Part shown: positions 1 through 9,901 of the stretch, in pieces
Numbering within the stretch: the stretch's first letter is position 1
Layout: every line of letters begins with the position of its first letter
Assembly (NCBI RefSeq): GCF_001547995.1
Contig: NZ_AP014690.1
Span: 2,539,001-2,603,000 of the forward strand
From: Asaia bogorensis NBRC 16594
GTDB lineage: Bacteria; Pseudomonadota; Alphaproteobacteria; Acetobacterales; Acetobacteraceae
Reading direction: 5' to 3'
Length of the DNA: 64,000 nt
Made by a program: the position numbers and the translations under genes
The notes under the pieces: model-generated
Database searches by the model: none
What the model was told of the DNA's origin: nothing
The model's input: the letters and a program-made list of their open reading frames with translations, nothing else

Positions 1-2
1 AA

Positions 3-1337
3 ATGACAGAGGTTCAGGTACGTTTCCTCGAGTTCAACAACCTCGTGACGCGTTTTCTCTCCATCATCGGCCCCTATCTTGCCAAGGATACAGAGCGGCT
101 CGAAACGATGCGGAAAATCGTGAAGAAGGATCTGCCTGAAGCGCGTGCGGAGGCCGCTAATCTGGCCGCTCAGGTCAATCTCCTGAAAAGCATCGTCGTC
201 GACATTGGAACCGCCACGAAGAGCGAACCTATCGCCCCAGTGCCGCTGACTGCTGAACCAGACCCACGCAAACTATCCATGCCGAGGAAAAAGCTTGCAA
301 GCTCTGGTTCCCGCTCGAAGCTTCTTACAGTAAGCATGGCTGCGGAGCGTTTTATCTATCCAGATACCAATCGCTCAGAGGATACGAAACGCGGCACGCG
401 CAAAGCGCTTAACCTGTTCATCGATGCCTTCGGCGACATGGAGGTCGAACGGATTACCGGCGAGACGGCAGGCGAGTTCCGTGATCTCCTCTTCCGCCTT
501 CCCTCCACCCATGGCAAGGAACGCAACGGCCGCTCGATCCGTGACGAGGTCGCTCGCGCTGAAACCGAGAAGCTCGAGACCATCAGCGCCAAGACGGTCA
601 AGAACCACTTCTCTCGTCTCTCCGCTCTTTGGGCGCTCCTGTTGCAGCGTGATCTGGTGTCACGCAATATCTGGGCAGGCTGGGACTACCATGTCACGAA
701 GAAGGTCGAACGACGCTGCTTCAGCGACGCTGAGCTGGCGCAGCTCAGCGCGACACCATGGCCGAGCCGCATGCCCTCTGCACGCACGGCAGCCGCAATC
801 ATCAATATTGCTGCCTATACAGGTATGAGACTGGGTGAGATCTGCAACCTGCGATGCGCCGATATCGAGATGATGGAAGGTATCGCCTGTTTCCAGGTCC
901 GCCCGCACAGCGAGAGCGGGTGGTCCCCAAAGACACAAGCTGGCACACGCATTGTACCAATCCACCCTGAGCTGATTGCAAAGGGTATTCTGTCTTTCAT
1001 GAAGCCCGATCAGGTCTGGCTGTTCCCGGATCTGGTCGTCACAAAAACGGGCGACCGCTCAGCGAGCTTCTCTCAGGCCTTTGCGCGTCTGCGAAGCAGA
1101 GCCGGTCTCCCCAGGGAAGTCTGTTTCCACAGCTTCCGGCACACAGTCTCGACCAAGCTGCGTAATACCGGGCATGAACTACGCGAAATCTGGATTGATC
1201 GTCTCCTGGGGCATGAAGCGACGCATCGCAGCCAGGGGACCATGAACTACACCTCCGCAATTGACGTCCCTAATCTCAAGCGTGTTGTCGAGGCAATCAG
1301 TTACGAGACGCTTGATCTAGCGATTACCGACAGGTGA
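3..1337 (+). CDS. Tyrosine-type site-specific integrase (possibly 5'-truncated by window edge)
   Basis: This protein of at least 444 residues is a tyrosine recombinase, which cuts and rejoins DNA through a covalent 3'-phosphotyrosine and normally integrates or excises genomic islands. The catalytic set is visible: Arg276 in TGMRLGEI, Lys310 in SPKTQAG, His376 and Arg379 in HSFRHT, His404 in LLGHEA and the nucleophile Tyr416 in MNYTSAI. Residues about 105 to 230 look like the helical core-binding SAM-like domain. The N-terminal 100 residues are charged and helical. The first ATG is at base 3, so the true start may lie upstream of the window. The gene lies at the left end of an accessory region carrying restriction and mobilisation genes, so it is probably the integrase of that island; that link is inference. 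No tRNA or attachment site is visible inside the window. Confidence 0.9.
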   Translation: MTEVQVRFLEFNNLVTRFLSIIGPYLAKDTERLETMRKIVKKDLPEARAEAANLAAQVNLLKSIVVDIGTATKSEPIAPVPLTAEPDPRKLSMPRKKLASSGSRSKLLTVSMAAERFIYPDTNRSEDTKRGTRKALNLFIDAFGDMEVERITGETAGEFRDLLFRLPSTHGKERNGRSIRDEVARAETEKLETISAKTVKNHFSRLSALWALLLQRDLVSRNIWAGWDYHVTKKVERRCFSDAELAQLSATPWPSRMPSARTAAAIINIAAYTGMRLGEICNLRCADIEMMEGIACFQVRPHSESGWSPKTQAGTRIVPIHPELIAKGILSFMKPDQVWLFPDLVVTKTGDRSASFSQAFARLRSRAGLPREVCFHSFRHTVSTKLRNTGHELREIWIDRLLGHEATHRSQGTMNYTSAIDVPNLKRVVEAISYETLDLAITDR

Positions 1338-1681
1338 ACGCAGAGAAGCCTAGACATTTCAGGACGTCCGCTTCCGCTTTATATCGGGCGTACCGCTGCC
1401 CAGATCGCTTTCCGCAAAGCGAACATGACCAGCGCAAATCTTTATTGCTATTCGAAGGCAGTGCGCGGACCGGGCCGGATCTGGGACGAACACTGCTGAC
1501 AACGGCCAATTGCCCGGCCGTCCGGATGTAGGGTAAACTTGTTTTGTGCGCCAGCTACCTGTCTGGCTGCGGCCGACAATGAGCTGATCAGCTTCCGAGT
1601 TGGCGGCGCGCTGCGGTTTCAGCGCGTGGATATTAAGGACTGGATCAAGCGTAAAGCCGGTCCAAAGAGGGATAAAGAGAG
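1338..1681 (+). other. Gene-poor gap with coding remnants after the integrase
   Basis: No intact gene is seen between the integrase and hsdM. The integrase reading frame continues past its stop as an open stretch to about 1497. Its last 40 or so residues, ending GRIWDEHC, have protein-like composition but no start codon of their own; I do not recognise the family. The end of the gap carries a fragment of a helix-turn-helix protein, listed separately. Together they suggest debris of small genes disrupted when the restriction cassette was acquired. Confidence 0.4.
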
Positions 1682-1685
1682 ATGA
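1563..1685 (+). pseudogene. C-terminal fragment of an excisionase/MerR-like HTH protein
   Basis: The last 34 or so codons read as the end of a helix-turn-helix protein of the excisionase type: an ISFRVGGALRFQRVDIKDWI segment followed by a basic tail and a TGA that overlaps the ATG of hsdM. In that family the phrase FRVGxxxRFxxxDIxxWI follows the recognition helix and wing. The expected upstream helix-turn-helix is not readable in the same frame, so this looks truncated or frameshifted. It could be a remnant of an excisionase partner for the integrase, or of a regulator of the restriction operon. Confidence 0.45.
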
Positions 1686-3229
1686 CCGGCCAGGAACAAC
1701 GCGCAGTGCTACAACGGAAAATCTGGGACATCGCGAACGATGTGCGTGGCTCGGTCGATGGCTGGGACTTCAAACAGTATGTCCTTGGCACGCTCTTCTA
1801 TCGGTTCATCAGCGAAAATTTCGCCTCATATATCGAGGCGGATGACGAGAGCATCGACTATGCGGCTTTATCCGATGATGTCATCACTGATGACATTAGG
1901 GACGACGCTATCAAGACCAAGGGCTATTTCATCTACCCTAGCCAGTTATTCGCCAATGTAGCGGACAACGCCAACACCAATGACAGCCTGAACACCGATC
2001 TGGCACAGGTCTTTACGGCTATTGAAGCCTCAGCCAATGGCTATCCGTCTGAGCAAGACATCAAGGGCCTGTTCGCCGATTTCGACACGACCAGCACGCG
2101 CCTCGGCAATACCGTCACGGAAAAGAATAGCCGATTGGCTAAGGTGCTTAAGCGCGTTGCAGAATTAAATTTCGGGGACTTCCACAACAGTCAGATTGAT
2201 CTGTTCGGCGACGCCTATGAATTCCTGATCTCGAATTATGCCGCCAATGCGGGCAAGTCTGGCGGAGAGTTCTTCACCCCGCAGCATGTCTCGAAGCTCA
2301 TCGCGCAGCTTGCCATGCACGGGCAGAAAAAGGTCAACAAGATCTACGATCCGGCCTGCGGCTCCGGCTCGTTGCTGCTGCAAGCCAAGAAGCAGTTCGA
2401 TGAACACATCATTGAAGAGGGTTTCTTCGGGCAGGAGATCAACCACACGACCTATAACCTCGCCCGCATGAACATGTTCCTGCACAACATTAATTATGAC
2501 AAGTTCAATATACAGCGTGGCGATACGCTAACCCAGCCGCATTTTCAGGATGACAAACCCTTTGATGCCATCGTTTCCAACCCGCCCTATTCAGTGAAGT
2601 GGGTCGGCTCGGATGATCCGACTCTGATCAATGATGACCGCTTTGCTCCGGCAGGCGTGCTGGCGCCCAAGTCAAAAGCCGATTTCGCCTTTGTGCTCCA
2701 TGCGCTCAGCTATCTCTCGGCCAAGGGCCGCGCGGCGATCGTATGCTTCCCGGGAATCTTCTATCGCGACGGGGCAGAGAAGAAGATCCGACAATATCTC
2801 GTCGATAACAATTATGTCGAGACGGTGATCGCGCTCGCCTCCAACCTGTTCTACGGCACGACCATAGCGGTGACGATCCTGGTCCTCGCCAAGAACAAGA
2901 CCAACACGGCCATCCAATTCATCGACGCCAGCGGGGAGGAATTCTTCAAGAAGGCCACCAACACCAATCTGATGACGGACAAACACATCGCACGGGTGAT
3001 GGAGATTTTTGGCCGCAAGGAAGACGTCGATCATGTCGCCGCCTCGGTGCCATATGAGACCATCGTAGAGCGCGGCTATAACCTCTCGGTCAGCTCCTAT
3101 ATCGAGCCTCGCGACACGCGCGAGATTGTTAGTATTGGCGAGTTGAATAAGGAGATCAGAACCACGGTTGAGAAGATCGATCAGCTGCGCGCCAACATCG
3201 ATGCCATTATTGCGGAGATTGACGCATGA
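1682..3229 (+). CDS. hsdM: Type I restriction-modification DNA methyltransferase subunit HsdM
   Basis: HsdM transfers a methyl group from S-adenosylmethionine to adenine N6 within the target chosen by HsdS; two HsdM and one HsdS form the methylase, and HsdR joins to give the nuclease. At 515 residues it is normal in length. The N-terminal helical HsdM_N domain covers about 1 to 160. The methylase core follows, with the GGEFFTP segment at 194 to 200, the SAM-binding DPACGSG at 223 to 229 and the catalytic NPPY at 300 to 303. A C-terminal helix (about 485 to 515) contacts HsdS. The start ATG follows a GGGATAAAGAGAG stretch that can serve as ribosome binding site. The 3' end overlaps hsdS by four bases (ATGA), so the genes are translationally coupled. 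Sequence and gene order fit the type IC group. Confidence 0.97.
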   Translation: MTGQEQRAVLQRKIWDIANDVRGSVDGWDFKQYVLGTLFYRFISENFASYIEADDESIDYAALSDDVITDDIRDDAIKTKGYFIYPSQLFANVADNANTNDSLNTDLAQVFTAIEASANGYPSEQDIKGLFADFDTTSTRLGNTVTEKNSRLAKVLKRVAELNFGDFHNSQIDLFGDAYEFLISNYAANAGKSGGEFFTPQHVSKLIAQLAMHGQKKVNKIYDPACGSGSLLLQAKKQFDEHIIEEGFFGQEINHTTYNLARMNMFLHNINYDKFNIQRGDTLTQPHFQDDKPFDAIVSNPPYSVKWVGSDDPTLINDDRFAPAGVLAPKSKADFAFVLHALSYLSAKGRAAIVCFPGIFYRDGAEKKIRQYLVDNNYVETVIALASNLFYGTTIAVTILVLAKNKTNTAIQFIDASGEEFFKKATNTNLMTDKHIARVMEIFGRKEDVDHVAASVPYETIVERGYNLSVSSYIEPRDTREIVSIGELNKEIRTTVEKIDQLRANIDAIIAEIDA

Positions 3230-4425
3230 GCGCGGCGAACTTTCTGAAGAAGCTGCTGGATGGAGCTGAGGTAGATTGGATTCCCATGGGCGATGAGCGT
3301 GTGGGAACTTTCACGCGCGGGGGCGGGCTTCAAAAGAAAGACTTCGTCGAATCCGGAGTGGGCTGCATTCACTATGGCCAAATTTATATGCATTACGGGA
3401 CATATACTCACACAACAAAGAGTTTCGTCTCAAATGAGTTTGCCCAAAAAGCCCGCATGGCATCGCCGGGAGACGTAGTTATCGCAACAACCAGTGAAAA
3501 CGATGAGGACGTTTGCAAGGCAGTTGCCTGGTTGGGTGACGAGAAAATCGCAATTAGCAGCGATGCATGCTTCTATTCACACAAACTGAATCCAAAATTC
3601 GTGTCTTACTTTTTTCAAAGCGAGCAGTTTCAGAAGCAAAAGATACCCTATATTACAGGAACAAAGGTCAGGCGAGTCAACGCTGACGGCCTCGCCAAAA
3701 TTCTAATTCCTATCCCATGTCCGGGCGATCCAGAAAGGTCTATGGCGATTCAGGGGGAAATTGTTCGGATACTCGACAGCTTCACCGAGCTTACCGCCGA
3801 GCTTACCGCCGAGCTTACCCAGCGCAAAAAGCAATACAACCACTACCGCGACCAACTTCTGACTTTTGATGAGGATGAGGTGGAGTGGAAGACGCTGGGG
3901 GATGTCGCCAAGTTTCGCAGGGGAACGGCGATCACAAAGAAGCAAACGAAGAAGGGTAAAATCCCTGTCGTTGCGAATGGCCCGATCTCGACCTACTCCC
4001 ACGGTCAGCATAATCGTGATGGCGAAACCGTAGTCGTTGCTCGATCAGGCGCTTACGCTGGATATGTCAGTTATTGGAACCAGCCAATATTTTTAACAGA
4101 CGCCTTTAGTGTTCATCCTGCATCGAATCTGCTTTTGCCCAAGTTTGTTTTTTATCTACTCCAGAACAAGCAGAGGCAGCTTCATGATATGAAGAAAGGT
4201 GCCGGTGTACCGCACGTTCGCGTCAAAGAAGTGGAGCAATATGGCATACCTATCCCGAGCCTGACTGAACAAGCCAACATTGTTGCCATCCTCGACAAGT
4301 TCGACACGCTGACGACTTCAATCAGCGAAGGCCTACCTCGCGAAATCGAGTTGCGCGAAAAGCAATATGCTTATTATCGCGACCAGCTGCTGAGCTTTCG
4401 CAAGCCGGACGCGGAGCCTGCGTAA
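3226..4425 (+). CDS. hsdS: Type I restriction-modification specificity subunit HsdS
   Basis: HsdS carries two target recognition domains that each read one half of a bipartite DNA site. Here TRD1 covers about residues 1 to 180 and TRD2 about 215 to 360. They are separated and followed by the two conserved helical spacers, recognisable as matching [14 protein letters not shown] and [13 protein letters not shown] motifs. Just before the central spacer sits a [11 protein letters not shown] repeat like the TAEL repeat of type IC HsdS proteins, where repeat number sets the gap between the half sites. The 399-residue length is typical. The gene overlaps hsdM by ATGA and is followed directly by prrC with no gap. 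The TRD sequences do not let me predict the recognition site. Confidence 0.95.
   Translation: MSAANFLKKLLDGAEVDWIPMGDERVGTFTRGGGLQKKDFVESGVGCIHYGQIYMHYGTYTHTTKSFVSNEFAQKARMASPGDVVIATTSENDEDVCKAVAWLGDEKIAISSDACFYSHKLNPKFVSYFFQSEQFQKQKIPYITGTKVRRVNADGLAKILIPIPCPGDPERSMAIQGEIVRILDSFTELTAELTAELTQRKKQYNHYRDQLLTFDEDEVEWKTLGDVAKFRRGTAITKKQTKKGKIPVVANGPISTYSHGQHNRDGETVVVARSGAYAGYVSYWNQPIFLTDAFSVHPASNLLLPKFVFYLLQNKQRQLHDMKKGAGVPHVRVKEVEQYGIPIPSLTEQANIVAILDKFDTLTTSISEGLPREIELREKQYAYYRDQLLSFRKPDAEPA
3787..3819 (+). repeat. 12-bp tandem repeat encoding the TAEL linker of HsdS
   Basis: The unit gagcttaccgcc occurs twice in full and once as the first nine bases, encoding [11 protein letters not shown]. 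It lies in the central linker of hsdS. In EcoR124I and its variant, gain or loss of one 12-bp unit keeps the frame and changes the spacer of the recognition sequence by one base pair, giving a new specificity. The same slippage is possible here; that part is inference from the family. Confidence 0.85.
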
Positions 4426-5658
4426 ATGGGACAGACGCTCGAAGAGATTGCAAACAGACTGCGCACACCTCAGGTCACCCGCAAAACGGTTACCAAAGAG
4501 ACTAAGCCGATTGAGCCCAAAGAGGTAGAGGAACAAAAACCTGTTCCTAAGGTGCAGCTTATCTATGCGTTCAACGCATCAGGCAAGACTCGGCTGTCAC
4601 GCGAATTCAGGGAGCTGATCGACCCGAAGACCAAGGACCGGGATGACGAACACCGCCCCAAGGTGCTCTACTACAACGCCTTCACCGAAGATCTGTTCTA
4701 CTGGGACAACGATCTTGAAGGGGACATGGAGCGCAAGCTCAAAATTCAGCCGAACGCGTTCACCAAATCCGCCTTCGAAGATCTTGGACTGGACCGAAAT
4801 GTCATCACCGTCTTTCAGCGTTATACCCAGCCGAACCTGACGCCGATCTTCAATGAAGAATACAAAATAAAAAATAAGGACGATAAAGAGATTACCGTTC
4901 CGGCATTTTCCGAAGTGGTCTTCACCTTGGGGCAAGATCCGGAGACCAACCCTGAGCATCTCAAAATATCGAAGGGCGAAGAAAGCAACTTCATTTGGAG
5001 TGTCTTTTACTGCTTGCTGGATCAGGTCATCAGCACCCGAAATGTTGCCGAAGTAGAAGAGCGCGAGACGGATCAGTTCAATGATCTCGAATATATCTTC
5101 ATTGATGACCCGGTCAGCTCACTTGATGAGAATCACCTCATCCAGCTCGCTGTCGACGTCGCGGACCTGATCAAGAGAAGCGACACGGTGAACGGCCTGA
5201 AATTCATCATCACGACACACAGTCCACTTTTCTTCAATGTGTTGTTTAATGAGCTGAAAAACAAAACCTGCTACATGCTGAAACGGCTGGAAGATGGAAG
5301 CTTTGAGCTGGAGGCAAAGAATGGCGATTCCAACCATAGCTTCTCCTACCATCTTTACCTCAAGCAGACATTGGAGCAGGCAATCGCGGCGGACAACATC
5401 GAGCGCTATCACTTCACTCTGCTGCGCAATCTCTATGAAAAGACAGCGAATTTTCTGGGCTATCCGCGATGGTCAGAGCTGCTTCCGGGCGACCAGCAGC
5501 TTTACCTGAACCGTATCATCCAATTTACAAGCCATAGTACGCTCTCCAGCGAGGCCATCGCCGAGCCCATACCGCAAGAAAAGCAGATGGTGAAGCTCCT
5601 GCTGGATCATCTGCGCAACAATTACAGCTATTGGCAGGAGGAGGCCACAAATGCCTGA
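4426..5658 (+). CDS. prrC: PrrC-type tRNA anticodon nuclease
   Basis: PrrC is kept silent by the type IC restriction enzyme that flanks it and is released when a phage inhibits restriction. It then cleaves the anticodon loop of tRNA(Lys) in E. coli, stopping phage translation. This 410-residue protein matches that family closely. The N-terminal ABC-type ATPase has Walker A AFNASGKT (48 to 55), a KGEESNF signature region (183 to 189), Walker B with Asp227-Asp228, a SSLDE D-loop and switch His265. The PrrC box [13 protein letters not shown] lies at 300 to 312. The nuclease triad Arg334, Glu338 and His370 has exactly the E. coli spacing (R-x3-E, then His 32 residues on). Order hsdM-hsdS-prrC-hsdR is that of the E. 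coli prr locus. The gene abuts hsdS and overlaps hsdR by eight bases, so it is co-translated. The first Gly of Walker A is Ala, as I recall for E. coli PrrC. Confidence 0.93.
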   Translation: MGQTLEEIANRLRTPQVTRKTVTKETKPIEPKEVEEQKPVPKVQLIYAFNASGKTRLSREFRELIDPKTKDRDDEHRPKVLYYNAFTEDLFYWDNDLEGDMERKLKIQPNAFTKSAFEDLGLDRNVITVFQRYTQPNLTPIFNEEYKIKNKDDKEITVPAFSEVVFTLGQDPETNPEHLKISKGEESNFIWSVFYCLLDQVISTRNVAEVEERETDQFNDLEYIFIDDPVSSLDENHLIQLAVDVADLIKRSDTVNGLKFIITTHSPLFFNVLFNELKNKTCYMLKRLEDGSFELEAKNGDSNHSFSYHLYLKQTLEQAIAADNIERYHFTLLRNLYEKTANFLGYPRWSELLPGDQQLYLNRIIQFTSHSTLSSEAIAEPIPQEKQMVKLLLDHLRNNYSYWQEEATNA

Positions 5659-8600
5659 GCAGACGACGCCGATCGCCGAGACCAATCGCTTTATCGTTCT
5701 CGATAAATATGTGCGGGCCTGGGAGGCGGCTGACAGCTACCAGTCTGAGGCCGACCTGGAGCGCGAGTTTGTTCAGGACCTGCACGATCAAGGCTATGAG
5801 TATCTGCCCGACCTGAAATCAACCAATGCCATGCTGGCGAATGTTCGCGTTCAGCTGCAAGCTCTCAACGAGGTCCAATTTACAGATAAGGAATGGGCGC
5901 GCTTCGTTGAGACCTATCTGGATCGACCGAGCGACAGTGGCACTGACAAGACCCGCAAGATCCACGACGACTATATTTTTGACTTCGTCTTTGATGATGG
6001 TCGTATCCAGAACATCTATCTGGTCGACAAGGCCAATATTTGTCGCAACAAGGTTCAGGTCATCAGGCAGTTCGAGCAGACGGGCACTCATGCGAACCGC
6101 TACGATGTGACCATTCTGGTGAACGGGCTGCCGCTGGTACAAGTTGAGCTGAAAAAGCGCGGCGTCGCCATTCGGGAAGCGTTCAACCAGATCCACCGCT
6201 ACAGCAAGGAGAGCTTCAACTCGGACAATTCGCTCTTCAAGTATCTTCAGATTTTCGTAATCTCGAATGGCACGGATACGCGCTACTTCGCCAACACGAC
6301 CAAGCGCGACAAGAACAGCTTTGACTTCACGATGAATTGGGCTCAGGCCGATAACAGCCCGATCCGGGACCTGAAGGATTTCGCGGCGACTTTTTTCGAG
6401 AAGCGCGCGTTGTTGAACGTGTTGCTGACCTATTCCGTTTTCGACGTCAGTGACACGTTGCTGGTGATGCGTCCCTATCAGATCGCGGCGACTGAACGAA
6501 TCTTACGAAAGATTAAAAGCTCGTTCGAAGGCAGGGCGCTTAGTCAGCCGGAAAGCGGCGGATATATCTGGCACACGACAGGCTCAGGCAAAACGCTGAC
6601 CAGCTTCAAGGCGGCCCGCCTTGCCACGCAGCTCGCCTTCATCGACAAGGTCTTTTTCGTGGTCGACCGAAAGGACCTCGATTACCAGACGATGAAGGAA
6701 TATCAGCGTTTCTCGCCGGACAGCGTCAACGGATCGGACAGTACAGCCGGGTTGAAACGAAACCTCTCCAAGGACGATAACAAGATTATCGTCACGACCA
6801 TTCAGAAGCTCAACAATCTGATGAAGAGCGAGGGCGACCTGCCGGTCTATACCCAGCGTATCGTCTTCATTTTCGACGAGTGCCATCGCAGCCAGTTTGG
6901 TGAGGCACAGAAGAACCTCAAGCGGAAGTTCAAACGGTTCTGTCAATTCGGCTTCACCGGCACGCCGATCTTTCCGGAAAATGCCTCGGGTGCGGAGACG
7001 ACGGCCAGCGTATTCGGAAGCGAGCTTCATTCCTACGTGATCACCGACGCGATCCGCGATGAAAAGGTGCTGAAGTTCAAAGTCGACTACAATGATGTGC
7101 GCCCACAGTTCAAAGCGATCGAAACCGAACAGGACGAAAAGAAGCTGACCGCCGCCGAAAACCGGCATGCTCTTCAGCATCCCAAACGAATTGCCGAAAT
7201 TTCCCAGTATATTCTCGATAACTTCCGCCGCAAGACGCATCGTCTCTATGGAGACAATAAGGGCTTTAACGCCATGTTCGCGGTGAGCAGCGTTGATGCA
7301 GCCAAGCTCTATTATGAAAAGTTGAATGCGCTGCAGAACGGTAGCGATAAACCGTTGAAGATCGCGACCATCTTTTCATTCGCTGCCAACGAAGAACAGG
7401 ATGCGGTTGGCGACATTCCTGATGAGAGTTTTGAGGTTTCAGCGCTAAACAGCAGCGCCAAGGAATTCCTGAATGCCGCGATCGCGGACTACAATACCTG
7501 TTTCCGAACAAATTTCAGCGTTGATAGCAAGGGTTTCCAAAATTATTACCGGGACCTGGCGAAACGGGTGAAGTCCAAGGAGGTTGACCTGCTCATTGTG
7601 GTTGGCATGTTCCTAACCGGCTTCGACGCCCCAACCCTGAATACGCTGTTCGTAGATAAAAATCTGCGTTTTCATGGCCTTATACAAGCCTACTCCCGCA
7701 CCAACCGTATTTATGATGCGACCAAATCCTTCGGCAACATCGTTACCTTCCGCGACCTGGAAGAGGCGACCGTCAAGGCGATTACACTCTTTGGCAACGC
7801 CAGTACCAAGAACGTCGTTCTGGAGAAGAGCTACTCAGAATACATGGAAGGTTTCACGGACCAGACGACAGGCGAGGCGCGGCGCGGCTTTATCGATGTC
7901 GTCCGTGAGTTGGAAGAGCGTTTCCCTAATCCCGCCGCCATCGACAGAGAAGCGGACAAGAAGGCCTTTGCGAAACTGTTCGGCGAGTATCTCCGTGTTG
8001 AGAATATCCTTCAGAATTATGATGAATTCTCTAGTCTAAAAGAGCTTCAGGAGATCGACGAGCATGACGCCGCAGCGATGGGAGCGTTCAAGGAACGGCA
8101 TCATTTGAGCGATGATGACGTTGACGAGCTCAAAAGCATCGAGATGCCTGCTGACCGAAAGGTTCAGGACTATCGTTCGACCTACAATGACATTCGGGAT
8201 TGGCTTCGCCGTGAAAAGGCTGGCACCGAGCAGGTTGAGTCAACGATCGACTGGGATGATGTCGTCTTTGAGGTCGACCTCTTGAAATCCCAAGAAATAA
8301 ATCTGGATTATATTCTTGAGCTGATTTTCGAGTGCAATAAAAAAACGAAAAGCAAGTCAGAACTTGTTAACGAAGCTCGTCGTGTCATTCGCGCTAGTAT
8401 TGGTAACCGCGCCAAAGAAAGCCTCATCGTCGATTTTATTAATCAAACAAACCTTGACAAATTAGAGGATAAGGCCGGGGTGATTGAGGCTTTTTTTGCC
8501 TTCGCTCAGGCCGAACAAAGCCGGGAAGCGGAAGAGCTGATAACCGATGGAAACCTGAATGCGGAGGCCGCCAAGCGCTACATCGCAACGTCGATCAAGC

Positions 8601-8752
8601 GCGAATATGCGAGCGAAAACGGCACAGAGTTGAACTCGATCCTTCCCAAAATGAGCCCGCTTAATCCAAAATACCTAACTAAGAAAAGAGATGTGTTCCA
8701 ACGCATCTCTGCGTTCATCGACAAGTTCAAGGGTGTAGGCGGAGAAATATAG
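5651..8752 (+). CDS. hsdR: Type I restriction endonuclease subunit HsdR
   Basis: HsdR is the motor and nuclease subunit of the type I enzyme: it translocates DNA using ATP and cuts at a distance from unmethylated sites. The 1033-residue protein has a PD-(D/E)xK nuclease domain with Asp152, Glu166 and Lys168 (the VELKKRG motif), one position off the EcoR124I residues. The SF2 helicase core follows, with Walker A GSGKT (311 to 315), DECH (409 to 412), FTGTP and the late motif [13 protein letters not shown] helical C-terminal region of about 250 residues would bind HsdM/HsdS. It overlaps prrC by eight bases. No frameshift or missing motif is seen, so the enzyme is probably active. Base composition becomes somewhat more AT-rich near the 3' end (about 8280 to 8500). 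Confidence 0.97.
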   Translation: MPEQTTPIAETNRFIVLDKYVRAWEAADSYQSEADLEREFVQDLHDQGYEYLPDLKSTNAMLANVRVQLQALNEVQFTDKEWARFVETYLDRPSDSGTDKTRKIHDDYIFDFVFDDGRIQNIYLVDKANICRNKVQVIRQFEQTGTHANRYDVTILVNGLPLVQVELKKRGVAIREAFNQIHRYSKESFNSDNSLFKYLQIFVISNGTDTRYFANTTKRDKNSFDFTMNWAQADNSPIRDLKDFAATFFEKRALLNVLLTYSVFDVSDTLLVMRPYQIAATERILRKIKSSFEGRALSQPESGGYIWHTTGSGKTLTSFKAARLATQLAFIDKVFFVVDRKDLDYQTMKEYQRFSPDSVNGSDSTAGLKRNLSKDDNKIIVTTIQKLNNLMKSEGDLPVYTQRIVFIFDECHRSQFGEAQKNLKRKFKRFCQFGFTGTPIFPENASGAETTASVFGSELHSYVITDAIRDEKVLKFKVDYNDVRPQFKAIETEQDEKKLTAAENRHALQHPKRIAEISQYILDNFRRKTHRLYGDNKGFNAMFAVSSVDAAKLYYEKLNALQNGSDKPLKIATIFSFAANEEQDAVGDIPDESFEVSALNSSAKEFLNAAIADYNTCFRTNFSVDSKGFQNYYRDLAKRVKSKEVDLLIVVGMFLTGFDAPTLNTLFVDKNLRFHGLIQAYSRTNRIYDATKSFGNIVTFRDLEEATVKAITLFGNASTKNVVLEKSYSEYMEGFTDQTTGEARRGFIDVVRELEERFPNPAAIDREADKKAFAKLFGEYLRVENILQNYDEFSSLKELQEIDEHDAAAMGAFKERHHLSDDDVDELKSIEMPADRKVQDYRSTYNDIRDWLRREKAGTEQVESTIDWDDVVFEVDLLKSQEINLDYILELIFECNKKTKSKSELVNEARRVIRASIGNRAKESLIVDFINQTNLDKLEDKAGVIEAFFAFAQAEQSREAEELITDGNLNAEAAKRYIATSIKREYASENGTELNSILPKMSPLNPKYLTKKRDVFQRISAFIDKFKGVGGEI

Positions 8753-8993
8753 GCGTGTTCGTGATCTCTAGTCGCGGGTCGATGCATACCGGCTATGGTT
8801 TTCATTTCGGGTCGCGCTTCCATGCCGATCGTACGCAGCAAAGGGAGCGCAGCGGCCTTCATACGCAATCGAACGAGCAGAGAAGAATATTTCATAGCCG
8901 CCCCCAACCGGACCTCTATTAGCTGTCCATCAAATGGCCTACTACACACAACTATGAGCCCCTCACCACGTTTCTCTGTCCCGGAACCGGTCA
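8753..8993. other. Intergenic gap between hsdR and the first resolvase
   Basis: This 241-bp stretch separates two convergent genes. No convincing reading frame, hairpin terminator or repeat was found. It is probably the junction between the restriction cassette and the plasmid-like segment. Confidence 0.4.
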
Positions 8994-9626
8994 TTATCGT
9001 GTCGGTGTCAATCGGACCGACCGGGCGGGCCGGTCAACCGTCCCGGAATCTCCGTTTCCGGAACGCTCTGCCTCGCAGGAAACCGCGCGCCAGATCGTGG
9101 TTTTCGAGACGGCCATGATCTGCGCAATTTCGTGCAAAGATTTTCCTGCCTCCTGCAGTTCAACCACATGCCTGCGCTGCCTTTCGGTCAGCCGCGCAGG
9201 CCGTCCCAGCCGCGATCCGCTACGCCGCGCTGCCTCCAGCCCGGCCCGCGTTCGCTCGCGGATGATCTCGCGCTCGAACTCGGCGAACCCGGCAAGGATG
9301 GTCAGAAAGAGCTGCCCGTTTGCTGTACCGGTTTCGATCCCGACATCGAGTAGCCTCACGCGTATCTGACGTTCCACAAGACTGCCCACCAGCCCCATGA
9401 CGTCGAGCATGGTCCGCCCCAGCCGGTCGAGACGTGCTGCAACGAGACTGTCGCCCGGCTGCAGCTTCGCCAGCAGCCCTGACAGACCCGGTCGTGACGC
9501 AGCCGGAACCCCGCCGGAAACCGTGTCGAGCACGATCTCCCTCACCCCTTCGCGCTCGAGTGCCAGAAGCTGCGGATCATGCGTCTGATCATCGGTCGAG
9601 ATGCGTGCATAGCCATACCGTGTCAT
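8994..9626 (-). CDS. Serine recombinase (resolvase/invertase family)
   Basis: This 210-residue protein is a small serine recombinase of the Tn3 resolvase/Hin type, which recombines DNA through a 5'-phosphoserine. Nucleophile Ser10 lies in YGYARISTDDQ, the arginine-rich active-site motif reads ARLDRLGR at about 64 to 71, and the GTANGQLFLTILAGFAEFE segment starts the long E helix. The C-terminal helix-turn-helix is present (GKSLHEIAQIMAVSKTTIWRAV). I chose the ATG at 9626 because the conserved N-terminus begins there; an upstream in-frame start would add 38 unconserved residues. It may act as multimer resolvase for the former plasmid. A second, clearly different resolvase lies at 11696 to 12295, facing the same way. 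Confidence 0.9.
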   Translation of the reverse strand: MTRYGYARISTDDQTHDPQLLALEREGVREIVLDTVSGGVPAASRPGLSGLLAKLQPGDSLVAARLDRLGRTMLDVMGLVGSLVERQIRVRLLDVGIETGTANGQLFLTILAGFAEFEREIIRERTRAGLEAARRSGSRLGRPARLTERQRRHVVELQEAGKSLHEIAQIMAVSKTTIWRAVSCEAERSGNGDSGTVDRPARSVRLTPTR

Positions 9627-9901
9627 GAAAACCCCCTCGGCTGTTTCGGAACACGGTTTGGAGACAGGACTCCCGACCCGATGCCGTGCCGTCCCGAAAC
9701 CGACGGATTGTGAACCGGTCATCACAACCGGCCAGGACAAGGTCGAGCCGCCGAAAAGTCAGTCAGGGCAAGGGTTTCGCATGGTCGGGCTCCCGCTCAC
9801 CCCTAACCCCATTATTGCCCTGCCGTGACTTCAGGGGCGGCTCAGACTGACACCTGTCCTGACCCTGTGATGGCCTGCGTCACATCACTCCGGGGGAAAC
9901 C
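9627..9901. promoter_or_regulatory. Divergent control region between resolvase and cargo gene
   Basis: The genes on either side diverge, so both promoters must lie here. Visible structure includes a near-direct repeat of aaccggtcatcac / aaccggccaggac around 9713 to 9738 and, just before the cargo gene, an inverted pair GTGATG...CATCAC (about 9867 to 9887). Resolvases usually bind a res site next to their own gene, so this is the natural place for one. Individual subsites are not evident by eye. Confidence 0.35.
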
